From Methyloversatilis sp. RAC08 (GTDB lineage: Bacteria; Pseudomonadota; Gammaproteobacteria; Burkholderiales; Rhodocyclaceae), in contig NZ_CP016448.1 in the NCBI RefSeq assembly GCF_001713355.1, positions 1,922,001 to 1,986,000 on the forward strand: a stretch of DNA of 64,000 nucleotides, in the 5' to 3' direction. Under the pieces are notes generated by a model, which was not told where the DNA came from, made no database searches, and saw only the letters and a program-made list of their open reading frames with translations. Below, piece after piece: positions 27,801-36,343 of the stretch. The translations under genes were made by a program, and so were the position numbers. Within the stretch, counting starts at the first letter, position 1. Each line of letters opens with the position of its first letter.

Positions 27801-27814
27801 GCCAATATATTGGC
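27801..27814. promoter_or_regulatory. Perfect 14-bp palindrome upstream of the Fic-nikR pair
   Basis: GCCAATATATTGGC is a perfect palindrome 26 bp from the preferred start and embeds a TATATT hexamer usable as a -10. Additional TGGCGC/GCGCCA half-sites flank it on both sides. It is a candidate operator for the winged-helix domain of the Fic protein. Confidence 0.55.
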
Positions 27815-27889
27815 ACAAAACGGGAAATCGCGCCAACCGGGATATGGCGCGATCCGATGCGCCCCGCGTCCCGCGTCCCGCTTGCACAC

Positions 27890-29344
27890 TCAATGCACCG
27901 TACACACCATGCACGGATCGAAGGACCGCACGATGTGCTGCACCGCGACCGGTGTCGTTTCGCCCTCGCGCACCGGCGCGCCTTCGAGTGCCGCTTCCAG
28001 CGCGCCAGGGCGGCCGGCGGCGTCGCGCGGCGAGAAGTTCCAGGTGGTGGGCGCGACGATCTGGTAATTGGCGATGCGGCCGTCGCGCACCGAAACCCAG
28101 TGGCCCAGGCTGCCGCGTGCCGCCTCGCCGAGACCGGCGCCGCTGCCTTCGTCCGGCAGCCGGCCCGGCGTGCAGAAGGGCTCGCCCGGCCGCACCGCGC
28201 GCAGCCAGTCTTCCATCATGAGCACCACACGCGCCAGTTCGAGCAGGCGGGCGACGACGCGGGTGTAGACGGTGCCGCCGTGGCGGCCGACCAGATCGAC
28301 GATGAGCGGATCGCCGCTCGCCAGCTGGCGAGCGATGGCGCCGGTTTCGACCACCTCGCCGGCCAGCCGCGGCGCCTTGTTCCAGGTATAGGCGCCGGCC
28401 TTGTCCGGCTCCGGCAGCGTAACGCCGCTGCGCGGATGCTGCGGGCCGTCGGCGTCGCGCAGCCAGGCGTGCGTGGCGTCTTCGCGGATGGCGGCCGGGT
28501 CGAGCGGCGACAGCGCGCCGGCGTGCCACACGCCGGCGCCGAGTGCGCTGCCGCCGTCCGGCTGCGGGTAGGCGCCGTAACTGAGGAAGCGGCCGGGTCC
28601 GGCGCCGAGTGCGGCCAGCTCCGCGTCGCGCGCGACGGTCAGGAAGAAGCGCAGGTCGCCGGCCAGCGGATCGGTGCCGTGATGCCAGGCATCGAGTGCC
28701 GCTTCCGAATCGAGCGCGGCAACCTGTTCCAGCGGCGCCGCATAGGCGCGGGTTTCGAGGAAGCGGCGGAATTCGCGCACGCGCGCCAGCAGACGCACCC
28801 GTTCGGCGGCGTCAATGGCGCGCGTCGAACCGCCGGGATCGATGCTCTGGGTGTGCGGCCACTTGCCGGCCAATGTGCCGAGCAATGTGAACCAGCGCTG
28901 GCGCGCGGCAATCGCGGCGCGCACCTGTTCGCCGGTCTGCGGCGTGAAGCGGCGCACCGCCTCGGCATGCCAGGGCCGGTCGGCATAGACCGGACGCACG
29001 AAATCCGGCATGAAGAACAGATAGAAATGAGTCAGGTGATCGGCCAGGTTTTCGGTGGCGAGGATGACATTGGTCACGTGCTGGCCATTGGCCGGCATCG
29101 TGATGCCACCGAGCGCGGCCAGCGCGCGCGCCGCCGCCACCGACTGCGACACCGAACAGATGCCGCAGATGCGCGGTACATACACCAGCGCGTCGTGCGG
29201 CTCTCGCCCGCGAAGTATCTGCTCGAAGCCGCGATACATCGGCGCATTGACGTGCGCCGATGCGACGCGGCCATCGGCGATGTCGAGCGTGACTTCGAGA
29301 TCGCCTTCGACGCGGTTGAAGGGGCCGACGAGGAGGCGGGTCAT
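27890..29344 (-). CDS. hoxC: Regulatory (H2-sensing) [NiFe]-hydrogenase large subunit HoxC
   Basis: The 484-residue large subunit has the N-terminal nickel motif RICGIC (Cys60, Cys63) and ends exactly at DPCMVCTVH (Cys478, Cys481). There is no C-terminal extension to be removed. That unprocessed end is the hallmark of HoxC/HupV sensors. It pairs with HoxB to bind H2 and modulate HoxJ. The ATG at 29344 has AGGAAG upstream. It is separated from hoxB by a PEP-CTERM gene on the other strand, so either long readthrough or its own promoter is needed. Confidence 0.9.
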   Translation of the reverse strand: MTRLLVGPFNRVEGDLEVTLDIADGRVASAHVNAPMYRGFEQILRGREPHDALVYVPRICGICSVSQSVAAARALAALGGITMPANGQHVTNVILATENLADHLTHFYLFFMPDFVRPVYADRPWHAEAVRRFTPQTGEQVRAAIAARQRWFTLLGTLAGKWPHTQSIDPGGSTRAIDAAERVRLLARVREFRRFLETRAYAAPLEQVAALDSEAALDAWHHGTDPLAGDLRFFLTVARDAELAALGAGPGRFLSYGAYPQPDGGSALGAGVWHAGALSPLDPAAIREDATHAWLRDADGPQHPRSGVTLPEPDKAGAYTWNKAPRLAGEVVETGAIARQLASGDPLIVDLVGRHGGTVYTRVVARLLELARVVLMMEDWLRAVRPGEPFCTPGRLPDEGSGAGLGEAARGSLGHWVSVRDGRIANYQIVAPTTWNFSPRDAAGRPGALEAALEGAPVREGETTPVAVQHIVRSFDPCMVCTVH

Positions 29345-29606
29345 GAGAACTTCCTGAAGAGCGTGCGGCAATTGTCGAAACGCTTTACACCACTACGCAG
29401 GGATGCGTCGATCCCTGCCGACACAGACCCGCCTTTTAGCCATGCATTCCGCGCCGGCTGTTGCATCCGGCGTCGGCGCAACAAGTCTGGCGCGATCCCT
29501 GCTTTCATCCAGGTTGCTGTCGACGACGTGCCTACCCGCACGCTCATGACGCGTCCGGCCTCGACGGATCGGGCGTGTATCCACCTCCGCGGAAGGAAAG
29601 AACGAC
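29345..29606. other. Divergent region between hoxC and the PEP-CTERM gene
   Basis: This 262-bp region includes a perfect 8-bp hairpin GCAGGGAT/ATCCCTGC (29397-29404 with 29411-29418) and a second ATCCCTGC within the sigma-54-like element at 29488-29503. I found no GG-N10-GC element pointing toward hoxC. Confidence 0.45.
29488..29503 (+). promoter_or_regulatory. Candidate sigma-54 promoter of the PEP-CTERM gene
   Basis: TGGCGCGATCCCTGCT matches TGGCACG-N4-TTGCW at all but two positions and keeps GG-N10-GC. A start near 29514 would leave a ~93-nt leader. RpoN control of PEP-CTERM genes through PrsK/PrsR is known in Zoogloea-type bacteria. Confidence 0.6.
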
Positions 29607-30260
29607 ATGTCTGCACACCGACCGAGCACCCCGTTTCATCGCCGCGCCGCGCTGGCTGCACTGATCGGCGGTCTGGCGATTGCTCCCGCCACCCACGCGG
29701 CCAGCTACACCTTCGACGTGCTGTATCAGGGCGCGGGTGTGGCCGCTCTTGCCGCCGGCAGCGACGATCCGGAGGGCACCGTGCTCTACGACGGCGACAC
29801 CTTCGTCTGGACCCTGTCCATCGCTGACGATCGTTACTGGGAAGTGCTGGAATCCGGTGATTTCTTTCCGTTGATGGCCTTCGGCGTCAGCGAGGCCGGC
29901 GACCGCACCGTGAATTACATGTTCTCGCTCTACAACGACGCGGCCGAGGTATTCAGCGATACGGCGGCCGATGTGGTGAATTCGTCGGTCCATGTCGGTA
30001 CCAACACCATCTCGCTCGACGCCGGCCTCAAGTTCGACAGCATGCGTCTCGAACTGACGCTGATCAGTGCGACGGAAGACGGCGACCCCTCCGTCGCGAT
30101 CACGACCTCGCCCTATGGGCTGCTGCCCATCTTCGGCGCACCGGAACAGAACACGTTCTATCCGGGCATCGTGCTGGCGCCGGTACCGGAGCCGCAACCC
30201 TGGGCACTTGCCATTGCAGGCCTGATCACGCTGGGCGCACTGAGCCGCCGCCGGCGCTGA
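29607..30260 (+). CDS. PEP-CTERM surface protein
   Basis: The 217-residue protein has a signal peptide (AALAALIGGLAIAPATHA), a beta-rich central region and a canonical PEP-CTERM signal: VPEPQPW, one hydrophobic helix and the Arg cluster SRRRR. Exosortase would cleave and anchor it during export. The central domain is not one I recognise. The ATG has GGAAGGAAAG upstream. It lies antisense inside the hydrogenase gene string, between hoxB and hoxC, which suggests insertion of a foreign cassette. Confidence 0.85.
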   Translation: MSAHRPSTPFHRRAALAALIGGLAIAPATHAASYTFDVLYQGAGVAALAAGSDDPEGTVLYDGDTFVWTLSIADDRYWEVLESGDFFPLMAFGVSEAGDRTVNYMFSLYNDAAEVFSDTAADVVNSSVHVGTNTISLDAGLKFDSMRLELTLISATEDGDPSVAITTSPYGLLPIFGAPEQNTFYPGIVLAPVPEPQPWALAIAGLITLGALSRRRR

Positions 30261-30280
30261 ATTCCGCACCCGCGCCAGCG

Positions 30281-31276
30281 TCATTTCAGCCGTGTCCGCC
30301 GCGCAACCGGCGGCACGACGACGTGGTCCGACACCGCGTTCACCTTGACCCGCTTCGGCGTCGCCGACTTCGACAGTGACGCCAGCGCGACGAACCAGGC
30401 CTTGGGCATGTCGGTCGGCAGGCCGATCGGGATGCCGGCGATCTTCGGCGTGGCGTGGAAGGGGTGGCCGGGTTCCTGGAAGCCGGGTTCGGTGCAGCTG
30501 ATGCAGGCGTAGCCGCCGCGGGTGCAGGAGCCTTCGCCGTTCCACGGCCGGGTGTTGCAGTCGGCGTGCGCCTGCGTGCCCTTGCAGCCCATGTTCTCCA
30601 TCATGCAGCCGAGGTCCGAGGGCTTCTCGGCGCTGGCCTTGAATTCGTAGTACTCGTTGCGCGTGCAGCCGTGGTGCACCAGCTGGTCGGCGTAGAAGCG
30701 CGGCCGGCCCAGCGTGTCGAGGTCGGTTTCGGTGAAGCCGTCGGCGGCCAGCGCCATTAGCGTGTCGAGCACCCAGCTCGGATGGGTCGGGCAGCCGGCG
30801 ATATTGATCACCGGCAGGCCGCCGTGCGCGCGGAAACCGGCACCGAGCAGGCCGCCGCGCACGTCGTCCTCGTACTGCAGGCCGCAGGCGTCGGTCGGGT
30901 TGTCGCCGCCGGCGGTGACACCGCCCCAGGCGGCGCAACTGCCGATGGCGATCACGTGACGTGCCTTCGCGGCGAGGCGACTCACCCACTCAACCATCGG
31001 AACGCCGGTGCCGGCCATGACATGGAAGCGGCCGGTGCCGTTCGGCCCGCGCAGCAGCGACCCTTCGACGCACAGCGCGTCCAGCGGCAGATCGCCATCG
31101 AGGATGCGGCCGAGCAGCGCGGTCACTTCGTTGCCGCTGTCGAGCGACAGCGACGGATGCCACAGCAGATCGATGCCGGCATCGCGCAGCTGGCCGTGGA
31201 AATCGTCGGTGTCGGCGCACAGCAGCGACATGCTGCAGCCGCCGCAGCCGCCGGACTGCAACCAGAGCACGTTCAT
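30281..31276 (-). CDS. hoxB: Regulatory [NiFe]-hydrogenase small subunit HoxB
   Basis: The 331-residue small subunit has no twin-arginine signal: it begins MNVLWLQSGGCGGCSMSLL, with Cys11 and Cys14 as proximal-cluster ligands, so it stays in the cytoplasm as HoxB/HupU do. Further cluster cysteines are visible in IGSCAAWGG, INIAGCPTHP and the medial/distal block CTRGGYACISCTEPG. GSCAAWGG has Gly where the O2-tolerant membrane enzyme has a sixth Cys. It overlaps hoxW by 4 nt. Confidence 0.9.
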   Translation of the reverse strand: MNVLWLQSGGCGGCSMSLLCADTDDFHGQLRDAGIDLLWHPSLSLDSGNEVTALLGRILDGDLPLDALCVEGSLLRGPNGTGRFHVMAGTGVPMVEWVSRLAAKARHVIAIGSCAAWGGVTAGGDNPTDACGLQYEDDVRGGLLGAGFRAHGGLPVINIAGCPTHPSWVLDTLMALAADGFTETDLDTLGRPRFYADQLVHHGCTRNEYYEFKASAEKPSDLGCMMENMGCKGTQAHADCNTRPWNGEGSCTRGGYACISCTEPGFQEPGHPFHATPKIAGIPIGLPTDMPKAWFVALASLSKSATPKRVKVNAVSDHVVVPPVARRTRLK

Positions 31277-31767
31277 GCATTCACTCCTTCGGTGTGCTCG
31301 CCGCGGGCGACGGTGTCGTGCAGCCAGCCGCGCGCCCGGGCGAGCGCCTGTTCGAGATCGGCCGCGGCCCGCGCATCCGGCTGCTCGCCCAGTTCCCAGC
31401 GGCGGCCGCGGATGGCCAGTACATCACAGCGCGGCGGTGCTCGCCGCTGCGTATCGACGAACACCTGCAGCAGTGCCTCGGGCGACAGCGCGTGGCTGGT
31501 GATCCGGCGCTCGCGCTGCGGCTGCACACTGCGCACGTCAAAGGCCGCGTCCAGCCCGAGCGCCGCATCGACGAACAGCACGCGTTCGCGCCCGACCAGA
31601 TCGAGCGCATGCTCGATCTGAAGCTGGTAATCGGTCAGGCAGTCCACGCTGCCGGCAGGCAGGGCGCGTCCGGCGTACGCCGCCAGAGCATCGACCAGCA
31701 TGGGGCCGAGCGCGTCGTCGCCGCGGCTCGGGTTGCCCCAGCCCAGCACCAGCAGCGGCGCCGTCAT
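31273..31767 (-). CDS. hoxW: Hydrogenase maturation protease for the soluble hydrogenase
   Basis: The 164-residue M52-family endopeptidase begins LLVLGWGNPSRGDDALGP, with the metal-binding Asp near residue 18, and has a second acidic ligand in LFVDAALG. It overlaps hoxH by 4 nt, so its target is most likely the 43-residue extension of HoxH. HoxC has no extension, and HoxG has its own protease HoxM. Family and position agree with HoxW. Confidence 0.87.
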   Translation of the reverse strand: MTAPLLVLGWGNPSRGDDALGPMLVDALAAYAGRALPAGSVDCLTDYQLQIEHALDLVGRERVLFVDAALGLDAAFDVRSVQPQRERRITSHALSPEALLQVFVDTQRRAPPRCDVLAIRGRRWELGEQPDARAAADLEQALARARGWLHDTVARGEHTEGVNA

Positions 31768-33284
31768 TGCGCCGCCTCGGCATCGTGCGCCGCGCCGTCG
31801 CGCAGCAGTTCGCCGGTCGAACTGCGCAGCACGTGGTCGAGCACGCGGCCGTCGGCCGCGCGCAGGCTCACCGCCAGCGGCATCTGGCCGAGCGCATGCG
31901 TGGCGCAGGACAGGCAGGGATCGTAGGCGCGTACCGCCACCTCGATGTGGTTGAGCAGGCCTTCGGTGATCGCTTCGCCATCGAGGTAGCGCAGCGCCAC
32001 CGCGCGCACCGCCTCGTTCATCGCCTGGTTGTTGTGCGTGGTCGACACGATGAGGTTGCAGCGGGTGACCAGATCGTCGTCGCCGACTTCATATTCGTGG
32101 ATCAACGTGCCGCGCGGCGCTTCGATGATGCCGATGCCCGAGCGCTGGTGCGTGCCCTCGGCCTGCAGCGGACCGCCGGTGATCAGCGCGTCGTCGAGCA
32201 GCGCGGCGACCGTTTCGACGCCGTGCAGCAGTTCGATCATGCGCGCCCAGTGGGTAGCCAGCACCGTGTGCACCGGCTGCCCGCCGTGCGCAGCGACGAA
32301 GGCCTGGCGTGCCTCTTCGGCGCGCGGCGTCGGGATGAAGTCGCAGTTCTGCACGCGCGCCAGCGGACCGACGCGGTACCAGCCGTCATCCACGCCGAGG
32401 TCGCGGCGGTAGGGAAACTTCATATAGGTCCAGGGTTTGACCGCCTCGTCTATCAGTTCCCGGTAGCACTGATCGTCGAAACCGTCGACCGCGATGCGCC
32501 CGTCGGCTTCGCGCAGGCGCAGCACGCCGTCGTACAGCTCCATCGCGCCGTCGCGGCCGACCAGCGACATCATCGCCGCCGGCGTGTCGGCGAAGTCGGC
32601 GTAGCGGGCCGGCAGGCTTACGTGGAGCCGGCGGGCGAGCGCCACCGCGTCCTGCGCCCAGGCCAGCACCTGCGGCAGTTCGGCGCGCAGCGCGTCGCGC
32701 TCGGCCGGGTCGACCGCGCGGTTCATGCCGCCGGGTATCGAGCCGGTGCCGTGAATGCGCTTGCCGGAGGTGATGCGGATCACCTCCTGCCCGAACTTGC
32801 GCAGCATGACGCCCTGGCGCGCGGCGTCCGGGAAGGCGGCGGCCACGCCGACGATGTTGCGGCGGTCGACCTCGGCGTCGAAGCCGAACAGCAGATCGGG
32901 CGAGGCGAGGTGGAAGAAGTGCAGCGCGTGACTCTGCACGATCTGCCCGTAGTGCATGAGCCGGCGGATGCGGTCGGCCGCCGGCGGCACCGGCCAGCCG
33001 CCGACCACGCGGTCGAGCGCCTTCGACGCCGCGAGGTGGTGCGACACCGGGCAGATGCCGCACAGCCGCTGCACCATGACCGGCACTTCCCAGTATGGCC
33101 GGCCTTCGATGAATTTCTCGAAGCCGCGGAATTCGACGATGTGCAGCCGCGCCTGGCGCACGCGATTGTCGTCGTCGAGCAGCAGCGTCACCTTGCCATG
33201 CCCTTCGACGCGCGACAGCGGGTCGATGGCGATGCGGCGCAATCCTTTGGGGTCGGGAGCGATTTCGAGCGAGCGCGTATTCAT
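31764..33284 (-). CDS. hoxH: NAD-reducing hydrogenase large subunit HoxH
   Basis: The 506-residue catalytic subunit has RLCGIC (Cys75, Cys78) and C-terminal DPCLSCATH with about 43 further residues, which HoxW would remove after the His once the NiFe(CN)2CO site is built. Typical HoxH sequences include RIAIDPLSRVEGHGKVTLLL and RHIVEFRGFEKF-like text near residue 50. It oxidises H2 in the cytoplasm and passes electrons through HoxY to HoxFU, which reduces NAD. Confidence 0.94.
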   Translation of the reverse strand: MNTRSLEIAPDPKGLRRIAIDPLSRVEGHGKVTLLLDDDNRVRQARLHIVEFRGFEKFIEGRPYWEVPVMVQRLCGICPVSHHLAASKALDRVVGGWPVPPAADRIRRLMHYGQIVQSHALHFFHLASPDLLFGFDAEVDRRNIVGVAAAFPDAARQGVMLRKFGQEVIRITSGKRIHGTGSIPGGMNRAVDPAERDALRAELPQVLAWAQDAVALARRLHVSLPARYADFADTPAAMMSLVGRDGAMELYDGVLRLREADGRIAVDGFDDQCYRELIDEAVKPWTYMKFPYRRDLGVDDGWYRVGPLARVQNCDFIPTPRAEEARQAFVAAHGGQPVHTVLATHWARMIELLHGVETVAALLDDALITGGPLQAEGTHQRSGIGIIEAPRGTLIHEYEVGDDDLVTRCNLIVSTTHNNQAMNEAVRAVALRYLDGEAITEGLLNHIEVAVRAYDPCLSCATHALGQMPLAVSLRAADGRVLDHVLRSSTGELLRDGAAHDAEAAQ

Positions 33285-33288
33285 GGCT

Positions 33289-33822
33289 TCAGTCGTAGCG
33301 GATCAGGCCGGGTGCCGGCACCGGCGTGCGACCGGCGATCAGGTCCTGCAGCAGTTGCCAGAAGGCATCGGCCGGCGGCGGACAGCCGGGCAGCGCGTGG
33401 TCAATATGCACCACCTCGTGGATGGGCAGCACGCGGTTCAGCGGCAGCGGCAGCTCCGGGTCATCCGGCACCTCGCCGTACACCGACTGCAGGATGTCGC
33501 CGACGTCCAGGTGATTGCGCAGCGCCGGCAGGCCGCCGGTGATGGCGCAGGCGCCGACCGCCACCAGTACCTTGCAGTGCGCGCGAAAGGCGCGCAGCAC
33601 CTCGACGTTCTCGGCGTTGCACAGGCCGCCCTCGACCAGACCGATGTCGCAGGGGCCGACAGTCTTGATGTCGGTCAGCGGCGAGCGGTCGAATTCGACC
33701 CGCTCGATCAGTTCGAACAGCCGCTCGTCGATGTCCAGCAGCGACATGTGGCAGCCGAAGCAGCCGGCCAGCGACACGGTGGCGACGCGCAGCTTGCGCG
33801 GCGATGGGGAGCTCGCATTCAT
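33289..33822 (-). CDS. hoxY: NAD-reducing hydrogenase small subunit HoxY
   Basis: The 177-residue short small subunit lacks the distal-cluster domain, as expected for HoxY. Proximal-cluster cysteines are seen in LAGCFGCHMSLLD, VGACAITGGLP and ALPGCPPPADAFW. The ATG at 33822 overlaps the hoxU stop (ATGA), and hoxH starts 4 bp beyond its stop. It carries the FMN/Fe-S relay between HoxH and the diaphorase module. Confidence 0.92.
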   Translation of the reverse strand: MNASSPSPRKLRVATVSLAGCFGCHMSLLDIDERLFELIERVEFDRSPLTDIKTVGPCDIGLVEGGLCNAENVEVLRAFRAHCKVLVAVGACAITGGLPALRNHLDVGDILQSVYGEVPDDPELPLPLNRVLPIHEVVHIDHALPGCPPPADAFWQLLQDLIAGRTPVPAPGLIRYD

Positions 33823-34511
33823 CCGCGCGTGTCCTCCGTGTCGAAGCGGCGCCGGCCGATCGGCACCGCGAAGCCGACCCGCTTGGGCAGCAGCGCGCCG
33901 ACCGGGCAGATGTGGGCGGCGCGGTCGCCCACCGACAGCGCGCTGTCGCCGAGGCGGCCGCTCGGGCTGTCGATCAGCAGCCGGGTGGCGATGCCGTGGC
34001 CGCCGATGGCGAACACCCGCTTGCCGTCGATTTCGTCGCTGGCGCGCACGCACAACTGGCACAGGATGCAGCGGTTGGGTTCGAACAGCACGTCCGGGTG
34101 GCTGGCATCGACCGGCCGTTCCGGATTCAGCGTTTCGAAATGCAGGTCGGTCATGCCGGCGCGTTCGGCCTGCACCTGCAGCAGGCAGTTGCCGCTCTTT
34201 TCGCAGCCGGGACAGAAGTGATTGCCCTCGACGAACAGCATCTGCAGCAGGCGCAGCCGCTGTGTGGCCAGCGACGCGGTGCGGCATTCGACCTTCTGGC
34301 CGGCCACCGCCGGCGTCACGCAGGCGGCCACCGGGCGGCCGTCGGCCAGCACGGTGCACAGCCGGCACGAAGCGCTGGCCGACACCTCGGCGCTCCAGCA
34401 CAGGTAGGGAATGTCCAGCCCGGCGCGCGCTGCGGCGGCCAGTATCGTGTCGCCCGGCTGCAGCGCGACCGGCTGGCCGTCAAGCTCGAAGGTCGGATCG
34501 ACGGCGCTCAT
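33819..34511 (-). CDS. hoxU: NAD-reducing hydrogenase diaphorase subunit HoxU
   Basis: The 230-residue protein is homologous to the N-terminal part of complex I NuoG. A plant-ferredoxin-like [2Fe-2S] motif (PYLCWSAEVSASASCRLC) lies near residues 35-52. The His-containing [4Fe-4S] motif HFCPGCEKSGNC and C-terminal ferredoxin-type cysteines (NRCILCQLCVRAS) follow. It moves electrons from HoxY to HoxF. It is linked by 4-nt overlaps on both sides. Confidence 0.93.
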   Translation of the reverse strand: MSAVDPTFELDGQPVALQPGDTILAAAARAGLDIPYLCWSAEVSASASCRLCTVLADGRPVAACVTPAVAGQKVECRTASLATQRLRLLQMLFVEGNHFCPGCEKSGNCLLQVQAERAGMTDLHFETLNPERPVDASHPDVLFEPNRCILCQLCVRASDEIDGKRVFAIGGHGIATRLLIDSPSGRLGDSALSVGDRAAHICPVGALLPKRVGFAVPIGRRRFDTEDTRG

Positions 34512-36343
34512 GCCGGCGTGTCCGTGTGCAGATGCGCGCCCGCGTCGGTCCGGCCGGTCACGCGGCGCGCAGACGACAGTTCGGCGTCGAGGTCGACGTC
34601 CGGCTGGAACTGCGGCGCGGTCGAGCGCTGCGCATAGGCGTCGCCGAAATGCCGCATCGTGTCGCGCAGCGGATTGCAGGCCGACGCGCCCAGGCCGCAG
34701 TGGGTGCCGCTGTGCAGCACGGTGTCGAGGTCAAGCAGGCGCTCGATGTCGAAGGCCGAAGCCCGGCCGGCGCCGCGCGCGTGTGCCAGCTTGTCCAGCC
34801 GCCGCACCACCAGTTCGGTGCCGACGCGGCAGGGCGTGCACAGGCCACAGCTCTCGTGCGCGAAGAAGCGGGCGAAGTGGCGCGCCACCTCGAACAGGTC
34901 GCGCGTGCGGTCGAACACCATGAAGGCGCCAGCGCTGGGCACGTCCTCGAAGGCGATGGCGCGGTTGAATTCGGACGCCGGCACGCAGGCGCCGGACGGT
35001 CCGCCGACCTGCACCGCCTGTACGTCGCCGGCGCCGCAGTCTGCGAGGATCTGCGCGATGGTCGTACCCAGCGGGTATTCGTACAGGCCGGGCCGCGCGC
35101 AGTCGCCGGACACCGAATGGATCTTGGTGCCGGTCGATTGCGCGGTGCCGATGCCGGCCCACCAGGCGCCGCCGCGGCGCGCGATATGGGCGACCGCGCA
35201 GAAGGTTTCGACGTTGTTCACCACCGTCGGCCGGCCGAGATAGCCGGCCTGCACCGGGAAGGGCGGGCGGATGCGCGGCGTGCCGCGTTTGCCTTCGAGC
35301 GATTCGATCAGCGCCGATTCTTCGCCGCAGACGTAGGCGCCGGCGCCCAGATGAATCGCGATGTTGAAATCGAAGCCAGCGACGCCGCACGCATCGCGCC
35401 CGAGCAGGCCCTGCGCGCGGCGGCGCGCGAGCACTTCTTCGAGCTGCGGCAGCAGGAAGCGGTACTCGCCGCGCAGGTACACGAAGCCCTGCTGCGCGCC
35501 GATCGCGCGCGCCGCCACCGTCATGCCGTCGAACACCGCGTCGGCGTGAACCGCCAGCAGCACGCGGTCCTTGAAAGTGCCGGGCTCGCCCTCGTCGGCA
35601 TTGCAGACGACGACGCGCAGGTCGCCGGCCGCGTCGCGGCAGGCCTGCCACTTGCGCGCGGTCGGAAAGCCTGCGCCGCCGCGGCCGCGCAGGCCGGACC
35701 GCGCCACTCCGTCGAGCAGGGCCTGCGGCGACCGCGCGAGCACGGCCGGCAACGTCGGCGCGTCGGCGGCGAGACCGCTCAGCAGCAGGTCTGCTCGCTG
35801 CACACCATCGACCACCGCGAACCACGCCGCCGGCCACTGCTCGACCGGCGTGCCGGCCAGCAGCAGATCGGCCAGTGCATCGACGCGCGCCGCGTCCAGT
35901 CGCGTAATGACCTGATGGTGATTCACCAGCAGCGCCGGCCCCTGGTCACACAGCCCGGTACAGGAACAGCGATCGACGCTGAAGAGCCCCTGCGCGTCCA
36001 CCTCGCCCGGTACGACGCCGAGGCGTGCGCACAGCTGCGCCAGCAGCGCTTCGCTGCCCAGCATGCGGTCGGTGATGTTGTCGGAGAACAGCAGCCGCGT
36101 GCCGCCGACCGGGCGGGTGTGGAAGAAACGGTAGAAGCCGGCCACGCCTTCAACGTGGGCCAGCGTCAGACCGAGCGCGCCGGCGATGTGGGCGAGCAGC
36201 GGGCGCGGCAGGTAGTGCGTGACTGCCTGCGTTTCGCGCAGCACCTGCACCAGCGCGTGCGGATCACGCTGCCAGCGGTCGAGCACGGCGTCGGCGGCTG
36301 TCCGTGCCGCCCCGCCGAGGACTTCCGCGTTGTCGCCCATCAT
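34508..36343 (-). CDS. hoxF: NAD-reducing hydrogenase diaphorase subunit HoxF
   Basis: The 611-residue NuoE-NuoF fusion binds FMN and NAD. The N-terminal NuoE-like part has only the second Cys pair clearly (CTGLC near residue 130); the first is lost, as is also the case in Ralstonia HoxF from memory. The NuoF part shows GLRGRGGAGFPTARKW, CNADEGEPGTFKDR, GAGAYVCGEESALI and the [4Fe-4S] motif ESCGLCTPCRVG. It reduces NAD with electrons from H2. Its start overlaps the stop of hoxA, an unusual coupling of a regulator and an enzyme operon. Confidence 0.93.
   Translation of the reverse strand: MMGDNAEVLGGAARTAADAVLDRWQRDPHALVQVLRETQAVTHYLPRPLLAHIAGALGLTLAHVEGVAGFYRFFHTRPVGGTRLLFSDNITDRMLGSEALLAQLCARLGVVPGEVDAQGLFSVDRCSCTGLCDQGPALLVNHHQVITRLDAARVDALADLLLAGTPVEQWPAAWFAVVDGVQRADLLLSGLAADAPTLPAVLARSPQALLDGVARSGLRGRGGAGFPTARKWQACRDAAGDLRVVVCNADEGEPGTFKDRVLLAVHADAVFDGMTVAARAIGAQQGFVYLRGEYRFLLPQLEEVLARRRAQGLLGRDACGVAGFDFNIAIHLGAGAYVCGEESALIESLEGKRGTPRIRPPFPVQAGYLGRPTVVNNVETFCAVAHIARRGGAWWAGIGTAQSTGTKIHSVSGDCARPGLYEYPLGTTIAQILADCGAGDVQAVQVGGPSGACVPASEFNRAIAFEDVPSAGAFMVFDRTRDLFEVARHFARFFAHESCGLCTPCRVGTELVVRRLDKLAHARGAGRASAFDIERLLDLDTVLHSGTHCGLGASACNPLRDTMRHFGDAYAQRSTAPQFQPDVDLDAELSSARRVTGRTDAGAHLHTDTPA

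Noticed and set aside
35900-36100. Loss of one Cys pair in the NuoE-like part of HoxF as a damaging mutation
   Set aside because: Ralstonia HoxF, recalled from memory, is also degenerate here, so it is probably a family trait.
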